Origin: Helicobacter turcicus
Lineage (GTDB): Bacteria > Campylobacterota > Campylobacteria > Campylobacterales > Helicobacteraceae
Assembly (NCBI RefSeq): GCF_019711685.1
Contig: NZ_JAIGYQ010000002.1
Location: 166,437 to 230,436, forward strand
DNA: 64,000 bases
Direction: 5' to 3'
Position numbers and translations under genes: made by a program. The notes under the pieces are model-generated. The model saw only the letters and a program-made list of their open reading frames with translations, was not told the DNA's origin and made no database searches. This document shows, in pieces, positions 1 through 10,204 of this stretch. Positions within the stretch are counted from its first letter, which is position 1. The number at the start of each line of letters is the position of its first letter.

Positions 1-1608
1 GAGCGCCTTGCAACCTTTAAAGAAATATTCAAAAAAACTCCAATCCAAATGCTTTTACGCGGACAAAATCTTATTGGTTATCGCCATTATGCAGATGATG
101 TCGTGCGTGAATTTGTGCGCTTGTCTGCTCAAAATGGTGTGGATATTTTTAGAATTTTCGATGCATTAAATGATATAAGGAATCTTGAAGTCTCTATTGA
201 AGAGGTAAAAAAACAAGGTAAGCATGCGCAAGGGGCGATTTGTTATACAACTTCGCCAGTGCATACGATTAAGAGTTTTGTGGAGTATGGAAAAGAATTA
301 GCCCAAATAGGTTGTGATTCTCTAGCAATTAAAGATATGGCAGGATTAATCACTCCAAACACGACTTTTGAGCTTGTTAAGGCATTAAAAGAAGAGATCG
401 GATTGCCCTTAGCTTTGCACACGCATTCCACAGCAGGATTCGCTTTTGGCTCACATTTAAAAGCAGTTGAAGCAGGTGTAGATATTTTGGACCTTGCAAA
501 CTCCGCATTAGCAGAAGGCACAAGCCATCCTTGTACGCAATCAATGGTAGCAACATTGCAAAACACACAATGGGATAGTAAATTGGATTTATCCTTAATG
601 GAAAAAGCCGCAGAGATTTTAAAGCGCAATCGTAGAAAATATAAAAAGTTTGAATCCGAATATAATCAAATTGATACGCGTGTGCTTGTAAGCCAGATTC
701 CGGGTGGTATGATTTCAAATCTAGCAAATCAGCTAAGAGAGCAGAATGCACTAGATAAAATGGACGCGGTTTTACAAGAGATTCCAAATGTGCGTAAAGA
801 TTTTGGTTATCCGCCTTTGGTTACACCATCAAGTCAGATTGTAGGCACACAAGCAGTGTTAAATGTCTTAGCACAAACTCGCTACAAAACGCTTACTACG
901 GAATCTAAAAATATTATTAAAGGTTATTATGGCAAAACCCCGGCTCCTATTGATTCTACTTTGATTGAACGTATTAGGCAAGAGGGTGAGGAGATTATCA
1001 CAGGGCGTCCAGCAGATAAAATTGCTCCTGAATTGCAAAAAGCAAAAGAGGAATCTCAAAGTTTTGCAAAAAGTGAAACAGATGTGATTTCTTATGCGAT
1101 TTTTGGTGGAATTGCGAAACAATTTTTAGATGAACGCAATGAAAATCGCCTAAGTCCAGAGGCTCTAACAACATTTGAAGGTGGTATGCAAGGTCCTATG
1201 CCAAAAGAATTTACCATTAATCTACATGGAGAGACTTATCGCATTAAAATTGAAGGTAGTGGAGAGAAGAACGCAAGTATGCGCCCTTTCTTTGTGCGTG
1301 TAGATGGGGACTTAAGAGAAGTTTTGGTGGAATCTGATTCTAAAGAATATAAAAATAGCACTGAAAAATCTGATTCTTTGCCACAAGCAAGTTTGCCTGG
1401 ACATATCATCTCTCCAATGCCCGGAAATCTAACAAAACTTAAAGTCAAAGTTGGTGATAAAATTAAAGAAGGTGATGTCCTAGCAATTGTTGAAGCAATG
1501 AAAATGGAGAACCAAGTCCTAGCAACTGTGGGTGGTGAGATTAAGGAAATTTATGCTAAAGAAGGACAACAAATTAGCGCAAATTTAGCCATTATGCTTG
1601 TTGAGTAA
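1..1608 (+). CDS. pycB: Pyruvate carboxylase subunit B / oxaloacetate decarboxylase alpha-type (5' end missing)
   Basis: The reading frame is open from the first base of the window, so the true start lies upstream and the first ATG at 49 is internal. The protein is a carboxyltransferase (HMGL-like TIM barrel plus conserved carboxylase domain) followed by a C-terminal biotinyl domain with the biotinylation motif EAMKM near the end (codons at about 1492-1506). It moves a carboxyl group between biotin and pyruvate/oxaloacetate. A matching biotin carboxylase (pycA) lies 2 kb downstream, which favours a two-subunit anaplerotic pyruvate carboxylase over a sodium-pumping decarboxylase; no beta or gamma decarboxylase subunit is visible. 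Its stop overlaps the xseA start (TAATG). The family is certain; the exact physiological direction is inferred. Confidence 0.9.
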   Translation, partial: ERLATFKEIFKKTPIQMLLRGQNLIGYRHYADDVVREFVRLSAQNGVDIFRIFDALNDIRNLEVSIEEVKKQGKHAQGAICYTTSPVHTIKSFVEYGKELAQIGCDSLAIKDMAGLITPNTTFELVKALKEEIGLPLALHTHSTAGFAFGSHLKAVEAGVDILDLANSALAEGTSHPCTQSMVATLQNTQWDSKLDLSLMEKAAEILKRNRRKYKKFESEYNQIDTRVLVSQIPGGMISNLANQLREQNALDKMDAVLQEIPNVRKDFGYPPLVTPSSQIVGTQAVLNVLAQTRYKTLTTESKNIIKGYYGKTPAPIDSTLIERIRQEGEEIITGRPADKIAPELQKAKEESQSFAKSETDVISYAIFGGIAKQFLDERNENRLSPEALTTFEGGMQGPMPKEFTINLHGETYRIKIEGSGEKNASMRPFFVRVDGDLREVLVESDSKEYKNSTEKSDSLPQASLPGHIISPMPGNLTKLKVKVGDKIKEGDVLAIVEAMKMENQVLATVGGEIKEIYAKEGQQISANLAIMLVE

Positions 1609-2861
1609 TGCAAACTCTTAGTGTTACTGAGCTAAATACGCAGATTAAGTGCCTTATTGAAGCGACTTTTGTGCAAGTTAGCGTGAGTGGGGAAGTGAGC
1701 AACTTTACGCACCATTCAAGTGGGCATTTATACTTCACTTTAAAAGACAGGGATTCCTCTTTAAAATGCGTGATGTTCCGTGGAAATGCTAATAAACTAA
1801 AGTTTAAGATTGAAGAAGGAATGGAGCTAACGTTAGAGGGTGTTATCAGTGTGTATGTTCCGCGTGGAGAATACCAGCTAAATTGCACAAATGCTTATCC
1901 AAATGGTGTCGGGGCTTTGCTTTTAGCTTATGAACAACTCAAAGAAGAGTATGAAAGGAAGGGCTATTTTGCAGATAAAAAACCCTTGCCAAAATTCCCT
2001 AAAAAAGTTGCACTGCTGACTTCTAGCACTGGAGCTGTGTTACATGATATGCTAAGTGTAGCGAAGAAGCGATGGAATCTTGCTAGATTTGTGTTGCTAA
2101 ATACACTTGTCCAAGGTGATGGGGCAAAAGAAAGTATTGCAGAGAATATTAAGATTGCAGACGCTTTGGGGGTGGATTGTATTATTATTGCGCGTGGAGG
2201 AGGGAGTTTTGAGGATTTATGGGCGTTTAATGAGCCTCTTGTGATTGAAGCAATTCACACTGCTAAGACCCCTATTGTCTCAGCAGTTGGACATGAGCCT
2301 GATGTTGTGTTAAGTGATTTTGTGGCGGATTTGCGCGCTCCTACACCTTCTGCTGCGATAGAGTTATTGTTACCAGATCAAAATGAGTGGCTAATGCGCT
2401 TAGATACACTACAAGGGGATTTGGATAAATTTTTAATACGGATTTTACAAACAAAGACGCTAAAACTTCAAGGGTTAAGAGAGCAACTAAACCAAAATTC
2501 TTTTTTGAATAAAATCATACAATTACAGATGCATTGCAAACAACAAGCCGTGTTTTTAATGCAAAAAATGGAGCATAAGTTAGCTCTATCTTGTTTAATG
2601 TTTCAAGCGCCAAGTGTGCAAATTTATCTAAAAATGGAGCAAAAACTAGCACAATTTCAGTCAAAATTAGAATCCCTAAAAGCACAAATGGAATCCAAAA
2701 ATCCAAAAAACCAAAAAGAAGGCTGTGTTTGCGTGTTAAGTCAAGGAAAAAAGATTAAAAAACTTGCAGATTTAAATTTGGATTCCGTTATAGAATTACA
2801 GGATAAAAGTGCGTTGATTAAAGCGCAAGTCAAAGAAGTAGAAACATTAAATAATGTCTAG
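1608..2861 (+). CDS. xseA: Exodeoxyribonuclease VII large subunit
   Basis: This 417-residue protein begins with an OB-fold (nucleic-acid binding, about residues 5-95). The conserved XseA catalytic core follows, with the stretches [23 protein letters not shown] and VSAVGHEPD, and then a coiled-coil tail that normally binds many copies of the small subunit. With XseB it degrades single-stranded DNA into oligonucleotides in the cytoplasm. The ATG shares one base with the pycB stop, so translation is probably coupled. It converges on uppP with a 15-base overlap at the 3' ends. No xseB is seen in the window. Confidence 0.95.
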   Translation: MQTLSVTELNTQIKCLIEATFVQVSVSGEVSNFTHHSSGHLYFTLKDRDSSLKCVMFRGNANKLKFKIEEGMELTLEGVISVYVPRGEYQLNCTNAYPNGVGALLLAYEQLKEEYERKGYFADKKPLPKFPKKVALLTSSTGAVLHDMLSVAKKRWNLARFVLLNTLVQGDGAKESIAENIKIADALGVDCIIIARGGGSFEDLWAFNEPLVIEAIHTAKTPIVSAVGHEPDVVLSDFVADLRAPTPSAAIELLLPDQNEWLMRLDTLQGDLDKFLIRILQTKTLKLQGLREQLNQNSFLNKIIQLQMHCKQQAVFLMQKMEHKLALSCLMFQAPSVQIYLKMEQKLAQFQSKLESLKAQMESKNPKNQKEGCVCVLSQGKKIKKLADLNLDSVIELQDKSALIKAQVKEVETLNNV

Positions 2862-3620
2862 ATAGAATAAAAACACGATTCCTAATAGTATACGATAGAT
2901 TCCAAAGGGAATAAAATTAAAATAGGAAACAAAATTTAAAAAGAGCTTGATAGCAAGTAAGGCACTAAAAAAAGCAACAATAAACCCCACTCCCAAAATT
3001 AAAATGTTCTCAAGGTTTAACACTTCGTGATTTTCATAAAGACTATAAGTGCTTGCTACAATCATTGTAGGCAGTGCAAGTAAAAAGGAAAATTCTGTGG
3101 CGACTTTGCGATTGCAACCTAAAAGTAATCCACCAATAATTGTCGCACCACTGCGTGAAGTTCCAGGAATCATTGCTAAAGCTTGAAAAAGCCCAATAAA
3201 TAAAGCTTGTTTATAAGAGATAGCATTCACATCTGTGGTATGGTATTCTTTTTCTTTGTAATACATCTCTAACACAATAAAAACGATTCCGCCCAAAATG
3301 AGCATAATAGATACTGTAATTGGCGCAAAAAGTGCTTTAATATAGGGGTAAAATAGGAATCCTAAAGTCCCAGCAGGTAAAAATCCGATTCCAAGTTTTA
3401 TCCATAAATGCAAACTCTTTTTGAAAAGCTTTTCAGAAAAGATGAAAATCACTGCTAAAATTGAACCTAGCTGGATTACAACTTCAAAAGTTTTATGAAA
3501 TGCATCTTGTGGGATACCTAGTAGTTTTGAAGTTAAGATTAAATGTCCTGTTGAAGAGATTGGTAAAAATTCAGTTAAGCCCTCCACGATGCCTAAAATG
3601 ATTGCATAAAGAAATTCCAT
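2847..3620 (-). CDS. uppP: Undecaprenyl-diphosphatase (bacitracin resistance protein)
   Basis: This is an integral membrane phosphatase that recycles undecaprenyl pyrophosphate for peptidoglycan and surface polysaccharide synthesis. The N-terminal signature [17 protein letters not shown] and the second motif [12 protein letters not shown] are both present, with about eight hydrophobic segments. The frame is open ten codons further upstream, but the ATG at 3620 gives the usual BacA/UppP N-terminus (MEFLYA), so I take that start. The gene ends inside the 3' end of the convergent xseA. Confidence 0.95.
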   Translation of the reverse strand: MEFLYAIILGIVEGLTEFLPISSTGHLILTSKLLGIPQDAFHKTFEVVIQLGSILAVIFIFSEKLFKKSLHLWIKLGIGFLPAGTLGFLFYPYIKALFAPITVSIMLILGGIVFIVLEMYYKEKEYHTTDVNAISYKQALFIGLFQALAMIPGTSRSGATIIGGLLLGCNRKVATEFSFLLALPTMIVASTYSLYENHEVLNLENILILGVGFIVAFFSALLAIKLFLNFVSYFNFIPFGIYRILLGIVFLFYLDII

Positions 3621-3751
3621 AAAATGCCCATAATGTGTAAAAGTGCGCAAATTGTAGCATATTTACACGCTTTTTTTCAAATTTTACAAAACTTTAACAA
3701 AGCATTAAAAATAAAATTATAGAATTTAAAATTACCTTATTTGGAGTGATG

Positions 3752-5182
3752 ATGTTTAGACGAATTTTAATTGCAAATCGTGGTGAAATTGCCGTGCGTA
3801 TTATTAGAGCTTGTAATGATCTAAATATAGAATCTGTAGCAATCTACTCGCATGCAGATAGGGATAGTATGCATGTGAAGATGGCAACACACACTTATGC
3901 AATTAGTGAGGATCCTATTAAGGGTTATTTGGATTCAGATTTGATTATTCAAGCAGCAAAAGAGATGGAAGCAGAGGCAATTCATCCGGGTTATGGATTT
4001 TTAAGTGAAAATGCTTTGTTTGCAAAAAAAGTCAAGGAAGCTGGGCTTGTGTGGATTGGTCCAGATAGTGAAGTTATTGCTAAAATGGGAGACAAGAATG
4101 CTGCTAGAAATTTAATGATTACAAATGGAATTCCTGTTGTTCCGGGAACTGAACCGCTTAATACTCTAAGTTTGTATGAAATCCAAAAAATTGCTCGTAA
4201 AATTGGCTATCCAGTGATTTTAAAAGCAAGCAGTGGAGGTGGAGGACGTGGAATCCGTGTTGTTTGGGAAGAAAAAGATTTAGAAAGTTCTTTTGAAGCA
4301 TGCAAAAGAGAGGCATTGACATTTTTTAAAAATGAAGATGTGTTTATGGAGAAATATATTCAAAATCCACGTCATATTGAGTTTCAGATTTTAGCGGATA
4401 ATTATGGACATGTAATTCATCTTTTTGAACGTGATTGTTCAATTCAAAGGCGACATCAAAAGCTAATTGAAATTGCTCCTTGTCCTACGATGAGTACAGA
4501 TTTACGTCGCAGAATGGGGAGTGTGGCAGTGGGTGCTGCAAGGGCTGCGAACTACACAAATGCTGGAACTGTGGAATTTTTAGTTGATGATTATAACAAT
4601 TTTTATTTTATGGAGATGAATACAAGGATTCAAGTTGAACATGGCGTGACAGAGGAGATTACAGGATTTGATCTTATTGGTCGCCAGATTAGAATCGCAA
4701 GCGGCGAGATTTTGGATATTACTCAAAGTGATGTGCATATTCAAGGATTTGCGATTGAAGCTAGAATTAATGCTGAAGATGTGCATAATGATTTCGTGCC
4801 AAATCCGGGGAAAATTACGGCATATTATCCCTCTTTGGGTCCTTTTGTGCGTGTGGATAGTTATATTTATAAAGATTTTATAATTCCTCCTTTTTATGAC
4901 TCTATGGTGGCAAAACTCATCGTACGTGCAACAAGTTATGATTTAGCTGTCAAAAAGCTAAAGCGTGCATTAAATGAATTTAAAATTCGTGGAGTGAAAA
5001 CTACAATACCATTTTTGATTAATATTTGTAATGACAAAGATTTTAGGCGTGGAAATTTTGACACTTCGTATTTGGAACAGAAGGTGGAAAGCCTAATGCC
5101 ACAAGAGAGTAGAGATGATAGTGATTTAGTCGCTGCTATCGCAGTTGCATTGACTTGTGGATTAGAAGAGAGTGTTAAATAA
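3752..5182 (+). CDS. pycA: Pyruvate carboxylase subunit A (biotin carboxylase)
   Basis: This ATP-grasp biotin carboxylase starts with the signature ILIANRGEIAVRIIRA, has the glycine-rich ATP loop KASSGGGGRGI near residue 160, and the catalytic segment EMNTRIQVEHGVTE. It carboxylates the biotin carried by the partner subunit, using bicarbonate and ATP. It is about 30 residues longer than a typical AccC at the C-terminus, and pycB sits next door, so a pyruvate carboxylase role is favoured over acetyl-CoA carboxylase. Three consecutive start codons (GTG 3746, ATG 3749, ATG 3752) follow a GGAG at 3743; spacing favours 3752. A possible -10 (TATAGA) lies at 3718-3723. Confidence 0.88.
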   Translation: MFRRILIANRGEIAVRIIRACNDLNIESVAIYSHADRDSMHVKMATHTYAISEDPIKGYLDSDLIIQAAKEMEAEAIHPGYGFLSENALFAKKVKEAGLVWIGPDSEVIAKMGDKNAARNLMITNGIPVVPGTEPLNTLSLYEIQKIARKIGYPVILKASSGGGGRGIRVVWEEKDLESSFEACKREALTFFKNEDVFMEKYIQNPRHIEFQILADNYGHVIHLFERDCSIQRRHQKLIEIAPCPTMSTDLRRRMGSVAVGAARAANYTNAGTVEFLVDDYNNFYFMEMNTRIQVEHGVTEEITGFDLIGRQIRIASGEILDITQSDVHIQGFAIEARINAEDVHNDFVPNPGKITAYYPSLGPFVRVDSYIYKDFIIPPFYDSMVAKLIVRATSYDLAVKKLKRALNEFKIRGVKTTIPFLINICNDKDFRRGNFDTSYLEQKVESLMPQESRDDSDLVAAIAVALTCGLEESVK

Positions 5183-5206
5183 ATCTAATTTTAAGTAAAT
5201 TTGCGC

Positions 5207-5212
5207 TAGAAT
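5207..5212 (+). promoter_or_regulatory. Probable sigma-70 -10 box of the rpmH cluster
   Basis: TAGAAT lies 34 bases before the rpmH ATG in the short gap after pycA, with AT-rich sequence upstream as usual in Campylobacterota. It is the likely start point of the rpmH-rnpA-yidD-yidC-jag-mnmE transcript. Inferred from motif and position only. Confidence 0.45.
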
Positions 5213-5246
5213 CGGCGTCTATTTTTAAAAGAGGTTTAAAACAAAA

Positions 5247-5381
5247 ATGAAAAGAACATATCAACCGCATAATACACCGCGTAAGCGCACACATGGTTTT
5301 AGAGTAAGAATGCAGACTAAAAATGGTCGTAAGATAATCAACGCTAGACGCGCAAAAGGTAGAAAAAGACTAGCAGTCTAG
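5247..5381 (+). CDS. rpmH: 50S ribosomal protein L34
   Basis: This 44-codon gene gives the standard L34 protein, beginning [19 protein letters not shown] and ending in the usual [12 protein letters not shown] basic tail. It is a structural protein of the large ribosomal subunit and the first gene of the conserved rpmH-rnpA-yidD-yidC-jag-mnmE string. A purine-rich GAGG at 5231 precedes the ATG at somewhat long spacing. Length and sequence are diagnostic. Confidence 0.97.
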   Translation: MKRTYQPHNTPRKRTHGFRVRMQTKNGRKIINARRAKGRKRLAV

Positions 5382-5396
5382 GTTTGGGATTATGTC

Positions 5397-5714
5397 TTGG
5401 TAACACTGAATACAAAACAAGATTTCGATCGTGTTTATAAGAGTCAAAAGCGATGGCATAATTCTCATTTTATCCTATTTTTTAGAGAAGATGCACGACA
5501 AAGAAGAGTTGGATTTTCTGTGTCAAAAAGAGTGGGTAACGCAGTACGTCGTAACCGTATTAAACGTAGGTTACGTGCTATTTATCGAGAGTCTATGCTA
5601 GATTTAAGAGGTGGAGATATGGTTTTATTAGCAAAAGATGGGTTAGATAAAGTCGTATATAAAACCTTGCAAAACAGCTACAAATACGCATTGATACGGC
5701 TTGATTTAGTTTAA
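5397..5714 (+). CDS. rnpA: Ribonuclease P protein component
   Basis: This is the basic protein subunit of RNase P, which helps the RNA subunit process the 5' ends of pre-tRNAs. The RNR signature region is present (KRVGNAVRRNRIKRRLRAIYRE, about residues 43-64). The only start codon in frame after the upstream stop is TTG at 5397, so a non-ATG start is required. It lies 15 bases after rpmH and 11 bases before yidD. The length of 105 residues is normal. Confidence 0.95.
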   Translation: MVTLNTKQDFDRVYKSQKRWHNSHFILFFREDARQRRVGFSVSKRVGNAVRRNRIKRRLRAIYRESMLDLRGGDMVLLAKDGLDKVVYKTLQNSYKYALIRLDLV

Positions 5715-5725
5715 GAAGAAGAAAT

Positions 5726-6109
5726 ATGATAAAAATAGCTTGTCTTTTTGCAATTGAGAGTTATCAGTGCTATATCTCTCCGTTGCTAGGAGCGAATTGT
5801 CGCTATTATCCTAGTTGTTCAGAATATGCTAAGCAGACATATTTATTCCAAAATCCTTTGATTGCGACTTTAAAAACACTAAGTAGAATTCTAACTTGCA
5901 ATCAATTTTTTAAAGGAGGCATTGTTTATCCTAGTGCTTTTTTATCCTTACAAGTTAATGTTTTTAAACCCTGTTTAGTGGAATACTGGTTAATCCCTAG
6001 CAATACGTTAAATTGTCTTTCTTATAATATTCCAAATAGCACTTTTTTGAAAATTAAACCCCAAATGTTTCAAATCATTAAAAACTATTCAAAGGTTTCT
6101 CGTGTTTAA
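5726..6109 (+). CDS. yidD: Membrane protein insertion efficiency factor
   Basis: This small cysteine-containing membrane-associated protein assists YidC. The core has the signature CRYYPSCSEYA and a degenerate version of the second motif (FKGGIVYPS). The family is usually 70-110 residues; this copy has 127, with a C-terminal extension of unknown role. The C-terminus overlaps the start of yidC by 8 bases, suggesting translational coupling. Confidence 0.9.
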   Translation: MIKIACLFAIESYQCYISPLLGANCRYYPSCSEYAKQTYLFQNPLIATLKTLSRILTCNQFFKGGIVYPSAFLSLQVNVFKPCLVEYWLIPSNTLNCLSYNIPNSTFLKIKPQMFQIIKNYSKVSRV

Positions 6110-7718
6110 CAAAATTGACCAATTAAGTTCTCAAACTAGAATTATGATTGCAGTGGTCTTAGCCCTCATATTTTTCGTGCCTTATAGTTATTTTTACCAA
6201 CCTAGTCTTGCCGAAAATAATGCAACAAAAATGGAATCTGCTCAAGTTACACAAAATGTTCCAAGCACACCGAATACACAAGATTTGACTACACCAACTA
6301 ATACAGCAACACTCGCAAATACTAGCGTAGTAAAAGATTCTGCAGTGATTGCAACTATTGAAGCAGAAAGTTTTACTTATAAAATTGACAAGTTAGGTAG
6401 AATTATGGCAGTGGAACTAAAAGAGGAAAAATATCGTAAGAATTCCGCACCCCTTTCTCTATTTCTAGATAGTGTAGCAAACCAAAACAATCCAAAGATT
6501 TTAGAAATTAGGTTTTCTGATCCTGTGTTAAATAATCAGGCGCTAAATTCTTCTTATATCGCAAGTGTTAGTCATTTAAAACTTGCTGACACTCCACAAA
6601 GCTTAACGCTTACTCAAGAGCTAAATGGTTTTAGGGTGCAAAAGATTCTAACTTTCTATCCTAATGGCTATTACAAAGCGACCATTAAAATTCCACAAAA
6701 CCATGTTTATTTTGTTTCTCCAGGAATGCGTCCAAGCGTGGAAAATGATAAATTTGTCTTTAAAGGCGTGATTGTCAAAAAAGTAGATAATACGATTACT
6801 ACTATTGAAGATGGAGATGCACAAGGGCAGGAGAATTTCTCTAACGCTAAGATTTTAGCAGCAGTAGATCGTTACTATGCGACACTATTATTTAATGAAA
6901 AGGGGTTAAGTGCAACGATTTTAAGCAATGCTGATGAAGACCCAATGCCCTTTATTAGTGGAAATGGTGAGTTAGCACTAGAGGGCTATATTGGTCCAAA
7001 GAATTACCGCTTGTTAGAATCTATTAACCCTATTCTAACTGACATTGTGGAATATGGCGTAATTACATTTTTTGCAAAACCATTATTTTTGTTGCTAGAG
7101 AAGCTTTATGATTTTTGTGGAAATTGGGGTTGGGCTATTATTTTACTCACGCTTATTGTTAGAATCGTGTTATATCCTTTGACTTACAAGGGAATGGTGT
7201 CAATGCAAAAGTTAAAAGACCTTGCTCCAAAAATGAAAGAATTGCAACAAAAATATAAAGGTGAGCCACAAAAACTACAAGTGCATATGATGGATTTATA
7301 TAAAAAACATGGTGCAAATCCGATGGGTGGATGTTTGCCCTTACTCTTACAAATCCCTGTGTTCTTTGCAATTTATCGTGTTTTGTTTAATGCTATTGAG
7401 CTAAAAGGTGCGGATTGGCTATTGTGGATTACAGATTTATCCGTAATGGATCCTTATTACGTGTTGCCAATTTTAATGGGTGCAACAATGTATCTTCAAC
7501 AGCATTTGACACCAACAGCATTTAGTGATCCCATGCAAGAGAAAATTTTTAAATTTTTGCCTTTAATTTTTACGATTTTCTTTGTCACATTTCCTTCAGG
7601 ACTTGTGCTTTACTGGTTTGTAAATAATATATTCTCAATCTTGCAGCAACTTTTAATTAATAAATCTTTAGAGCGCAAAAAAGCTAAAGAAATTGCCGAA
7701 CATAAACATAAAGTATGA
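6102..7718 (+). CDS. yidC: Membrane protein insertase YidC
   Basis: This Oxa1/YidC family insertase is the long Gram-negative form (538 residues). It has an N-terminal transmembrane segment (about 12-30), a large periplasmic beta-domain (about 70-310) and a C-terminal five-helix insertase core. Recognisable core segments include WGWAIILLTLIVRIVLYPL, NPMGGCLPLLLQIPVF and FVTFPSGLVLYW. It inserts and folds inner-membrane proteins with or without SecYEG. Its last four bases (ATGA) overlap the start of jag. Confidence 0.97.
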   Translation: MFNKIDQLSSQTRIMIAVVLALIFFVPYSYFYQPSLAENNATKMESAQVTQNVPSTPNTQDLTTPTNTATLANTSVVKDSAVIATIEAESFTYKIDKLGRIMAVELKEEKYRKNSAPLSLFLDSVANQNNPKILEIRFSDPVLNNQALNSSYIASVSHLKLADTPQSLTLTQELNGFRVQKILTFYPNGYYKATIKIPQNHVYFVSPGMRPSVENDKFVFKGVIVKKVDNTITTIEDGDAQGQENFSNAKILAAVDRYYATLLFNEKGLSATILSNADEDPMPFISGNGELALEGYIGPKNYRLLESINPILTDIVEYGVITFFAKPLFLLLEKLYDFCGNWGWAIILLTLIVRIVLYPLTYKGMVSMQKLKDLAPKMKELQQKYKGEPQKLQVHMMDLYKKHGANPMGGCLPLLLQIPVFFAIYRVLFNAIELKGADWLLWITDLSVMDPYYVLPILMGATMYLQQHLTPTAFSDPMQEKIFKFLPLIFTIFFVTFPSGLVLYWFVNNIFSILQQLLINKSLERKKAKEIAEHKHKV

Positions 7719-8503
7719 TAATGAAAAAGATAGAAGCTCAGACTTTAGAAGATGCGTTAATAGTTGCTGCAAAGACATTTAATTGTTCTGTGGTGGATTT
7801 GGACTATGAGATTATTCAAAATCCATCTAAAGGATTTTTGGGGCTTGGTAGAAAACAAGCTGTGATTTGCGCACAAGTTAAGAATGCGGAATCTAAAATG
7901 CCTGAAAGTCCTCAGAATTATGATTTTGTTAAAACTTTAAAAAAAGATTCTATAAATTGTGAGCAGGCAATAGAATCTAAAAGAGAGATGCAAAAAGAAT
8001 ATGATAAAAAGGGCAAAAAACCTGCATTTACACAAAAGGAATTGCAAGAAATTTCAAAAGTCGTGCAAAAAGAGCTTGATGAGCTTTTAGCAATGTTGCC
8101 TTACAAGCTTGATAGTGTTATTGTTGAACCTTATGATGAAAATACATTGTATGTGAAAATTGACGGGGAGGATTCTGCGCTCTTAATTGGAAAAGAAGGT
8201 TATCGCTATAAGGCAATTTCATATTTAATATTTAATTGGGTAAATCATATTTATGGTTTAATGATTCGTCTTGAGATTGCCGAATTTTTGCGCAATCAAG
8301 AAGAAATGATTGCTAATTATCTCTTACCAACTATTGAGAGCGTAAAATTAACCGGTAAGGCGCAAACGAAGCCTTTAGATGGTGTGTTAGCGCATATTGC
8401 TTTAAAGCAACTAAGAGAGCAATTTCCAGATAAATATGTTTCTTTTCGTATAAATAGTGAAGGGGAGCGCTATATTATTATTAACGCTTTTTACCATTCC
8501 TAA
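7715..8503 (+). CDS. jag: Jag/KhpB RNA-binding protein
   Basis: The N-terminus is a Jag_N domain (about residues 1-50, with the signature PSKGFLGLGRKQA). A charged linker follows, then a KH-like domain (about 135-190, with LIGKEGYRYKAI as the GxxG-type loop) and a C-terminal R3H-like segment (RFPDKYV... to the end). It is an RNA-binding protein that co-occurs with yidC almost everywhere. It starts at ATG 7715 inside the yidC stop; an in-frame ATG at 7721 is an alternative. The downstream gene mnmE begins three bases after its stop. Confidence 0.9.
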   Translation: MIMKKIEAQTLEDALIVAAKTFNCSVVDLDYEIIQNPSKGFLGLGRKQAVICAQVKNAESKMPESPQNYDFVKTLKKDSINCEQAIESKREMQKEYDKKGKKPAFTQKELQEISKVVQKELDELLAMLPYKLDSVIVEPYDENTLYVKIDGEDSALLIGKEGYRYKAISYLIFNWVNHIYGLMIRLEIAEFLRNQEEMIANYLLPTIESVKLTGKAQTKPLDGVLAHIALKQLREQFPDKYVSFRINSEGERYIIINAFYHS

Positions 8504-8506
8504 AAG

Positions 8507-9895
8507 ATGTTAGATAACGATACAATTGTTGCTTCTGCTACAACCTATGGACGTTCTTCTTTAAATGTTTTACGTTTAAGTGGCAAAAATGCGTTATTTA
8601 TTGCTTCAAAACTCGCCAAATTTGACTTTAAGGATATTGAAAATTTTATTAAACCGCGCATTGCAAAGCTTACTAAGATTTATTTTGAAAATGGTGCGCT
8701 TTTGGATGAATGTATAGTGTTATATTTTAAGGCTCCAAATAGTTATACCACAGAAGATGTAATTGAGTTTCAATGTCATGGCGGGAGCTTTATTGCACAA
8801 AATGTTTTACAAGAGTGTTTAAAGTTTGGTGCAAGACTTGCAAATCCCGGAGAATTTACAAAGCGTGCATTTTTAGGAGGTCGCATTGATTTATCTCAAG
8901 CGCAAGCAGTCGCGAAACTTATTGATTCTCAAAATGCTAATGCACATCAAATGCTAATGCGCCACTTAAAAGGAGAAATGCACGATTTTTGTGAAGATTT
9001 GCGCTCAACTCTTATTGGCTTGTTAGCGCATAGCGAAGTGTTTATTGATTATGCAGATGAAGAGTTGCCAAAGGATTTTCTAGAACATTTGGAACAAAAA
9101 TTGCAAGTAGTTTTAAAAAAACTCAATGCGCTTTTGGAACAATCTCAAAATAAAAGAATGCTCTTTGAGGGTTATAAACTTTGTATTATTGGCAAACCAA
9201 ATGTTGGGAAAAGCTCTCTTCTTAATGCGCTCTTGCGCAATAATCGCGCCATTGTAAGTGAGATTGCAGGCACAACGCGTGATAGCATTGAGGAAAATTT
9301 TTTGCTAGGTGGGCATTTATTGCGTCTTATTGATACTGCTGGGATTAGAGATAGTGAAGATGTAGTTGAAAATGAGGGGATTAAAAGAAGTCTTGAGAGA
9401 GCAAATGAGAGCGATTTACTTCTTGCTATTTTTGATAGCTCGTGCCCTTTAAGCAAAGAAGATTTACAAATTATAGAGCTTTTAAAAACTTACAAGCTAC
9501 AAAAAAAGATTTTAGTTTTAATTAATAAAACAGACTTAACGATGCAGTTAGATTCCAAGCTTTTAGAAGAGTTTAATCCTTTGCTATTAAGTTTGAAAGG
9601 AGATTTATATAGTGAGGATTCCTTGCTTGAGCAATTTAAAGCTAAGCTTGAAACACTTTTAGATGCAAATGAAAATATAGAATCGCTTTTGCTAGTTTCT
9701 GAATATCAATTCCAAGCGGTGCAAAATTGTATTAATGCGCTAAAAAACTCACTTGAACCTCTTGAAAATGGTGAATTAGAACTCTTTAGCTTTCATTTAA
9801 ATGAAGCATTAAGCGCAATTGCGTCCATTACCAAACCCTATGAGTATTCTCAAATGCTAGATGTGATGTTTAGTGATTTTTGTTTGGGCAAGTGA
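8507..9895 (+). CDS. mnmE: tRNA uridine-5-carboxymethylaminomethyl modification GTPase
   Basis: MnmE (TrmE) acts with MnmG on the wobble uridine of several tRNAs. The N-terminal tetrahydrofolate-binding domain includes RISG-like and FQCHGG segments. The central G domain has the P-loop GKPNVGKSSL (about residue 228), the switch GTTRD, DTAGIR and NKTD motifs. The C-terminus has FCLGK with the catalytic cysteine. Length is normal (462). It ends the rpmH cluster. Confidence 0.97.
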   Translation: MLDNDTIVASATTYGRSSLNVLRLSGKNALFIASKLAKFDFKDIENFIKPRIAKLTKIYFENGALLDECIVLYFKAPNSYTTEDVIEFQCHGGSFIAQNVLQECLKFGARLANPGEFTKRAFLGGRIDLSQAQAVAKLIDSQNANAHQMLMRHLKGEMHDFCEDLRSTLIGLLAHSEVFIDYADEELPKDFLEHLEQKLQVVLKKLNALLEQSQNKRMLFEGYKLCIIGKPNVGKSSLLNALLRNNRAIVSEIAGTTRDSIEENFLLGGHLLRLIDTAGIRDSEDVVENEGIKRSLERANESDLLLAIFDSSCPLSKEDLQIIELLKTYKLQKKILVLINKTDLTMQLDSKLLEEFNPLLLSLKGDLYSEDSLLEQFKAKLETLLDANENIESLLLVSEYQFQAVQNCINALKNSLEPLENGELELFSFHLNEALSAIASITKPYEYSQMLDVMFSDFCLGK

Positions 9896-10204
9896 TTGTA
9901 TTTATAGATGTCTTTTGAATCGTAAATGGATATGCAAATCCACATACCATTGTAGAAAATCGTAATTAAATTGTTCTGTTTTTTAGAGTAGTGTTTATAG
10001 TCGCCATAAATAGAATGGCATTTGCTATTCTACCAATTACCTTCTTGCAAAAGTAGTCACTAAAAAACTTTTTGTAAAAATTCCAACAATTTAAATAATT
10101 TTATTCCCTAAAAGAAGTATTATAATTAGCTTCATCACTAATACTAAGAGAAAGACAAAGCAATATAATGCAATTATCGTTTAGTAGTCTAACTATTAGA
10201 GAAC
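9896..10204. other. Intergenic stretch after mnmE, no supported gene
   Basis: AT-rich sequence without a convincing gene. A 25-codon plus-strand frame starts at ATG 10168, but it has no clear ribosome binding site and lies partly opposite the DUF805 remnant. No strong terminator or RNA structure was recognised. Confidence 0.4.
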
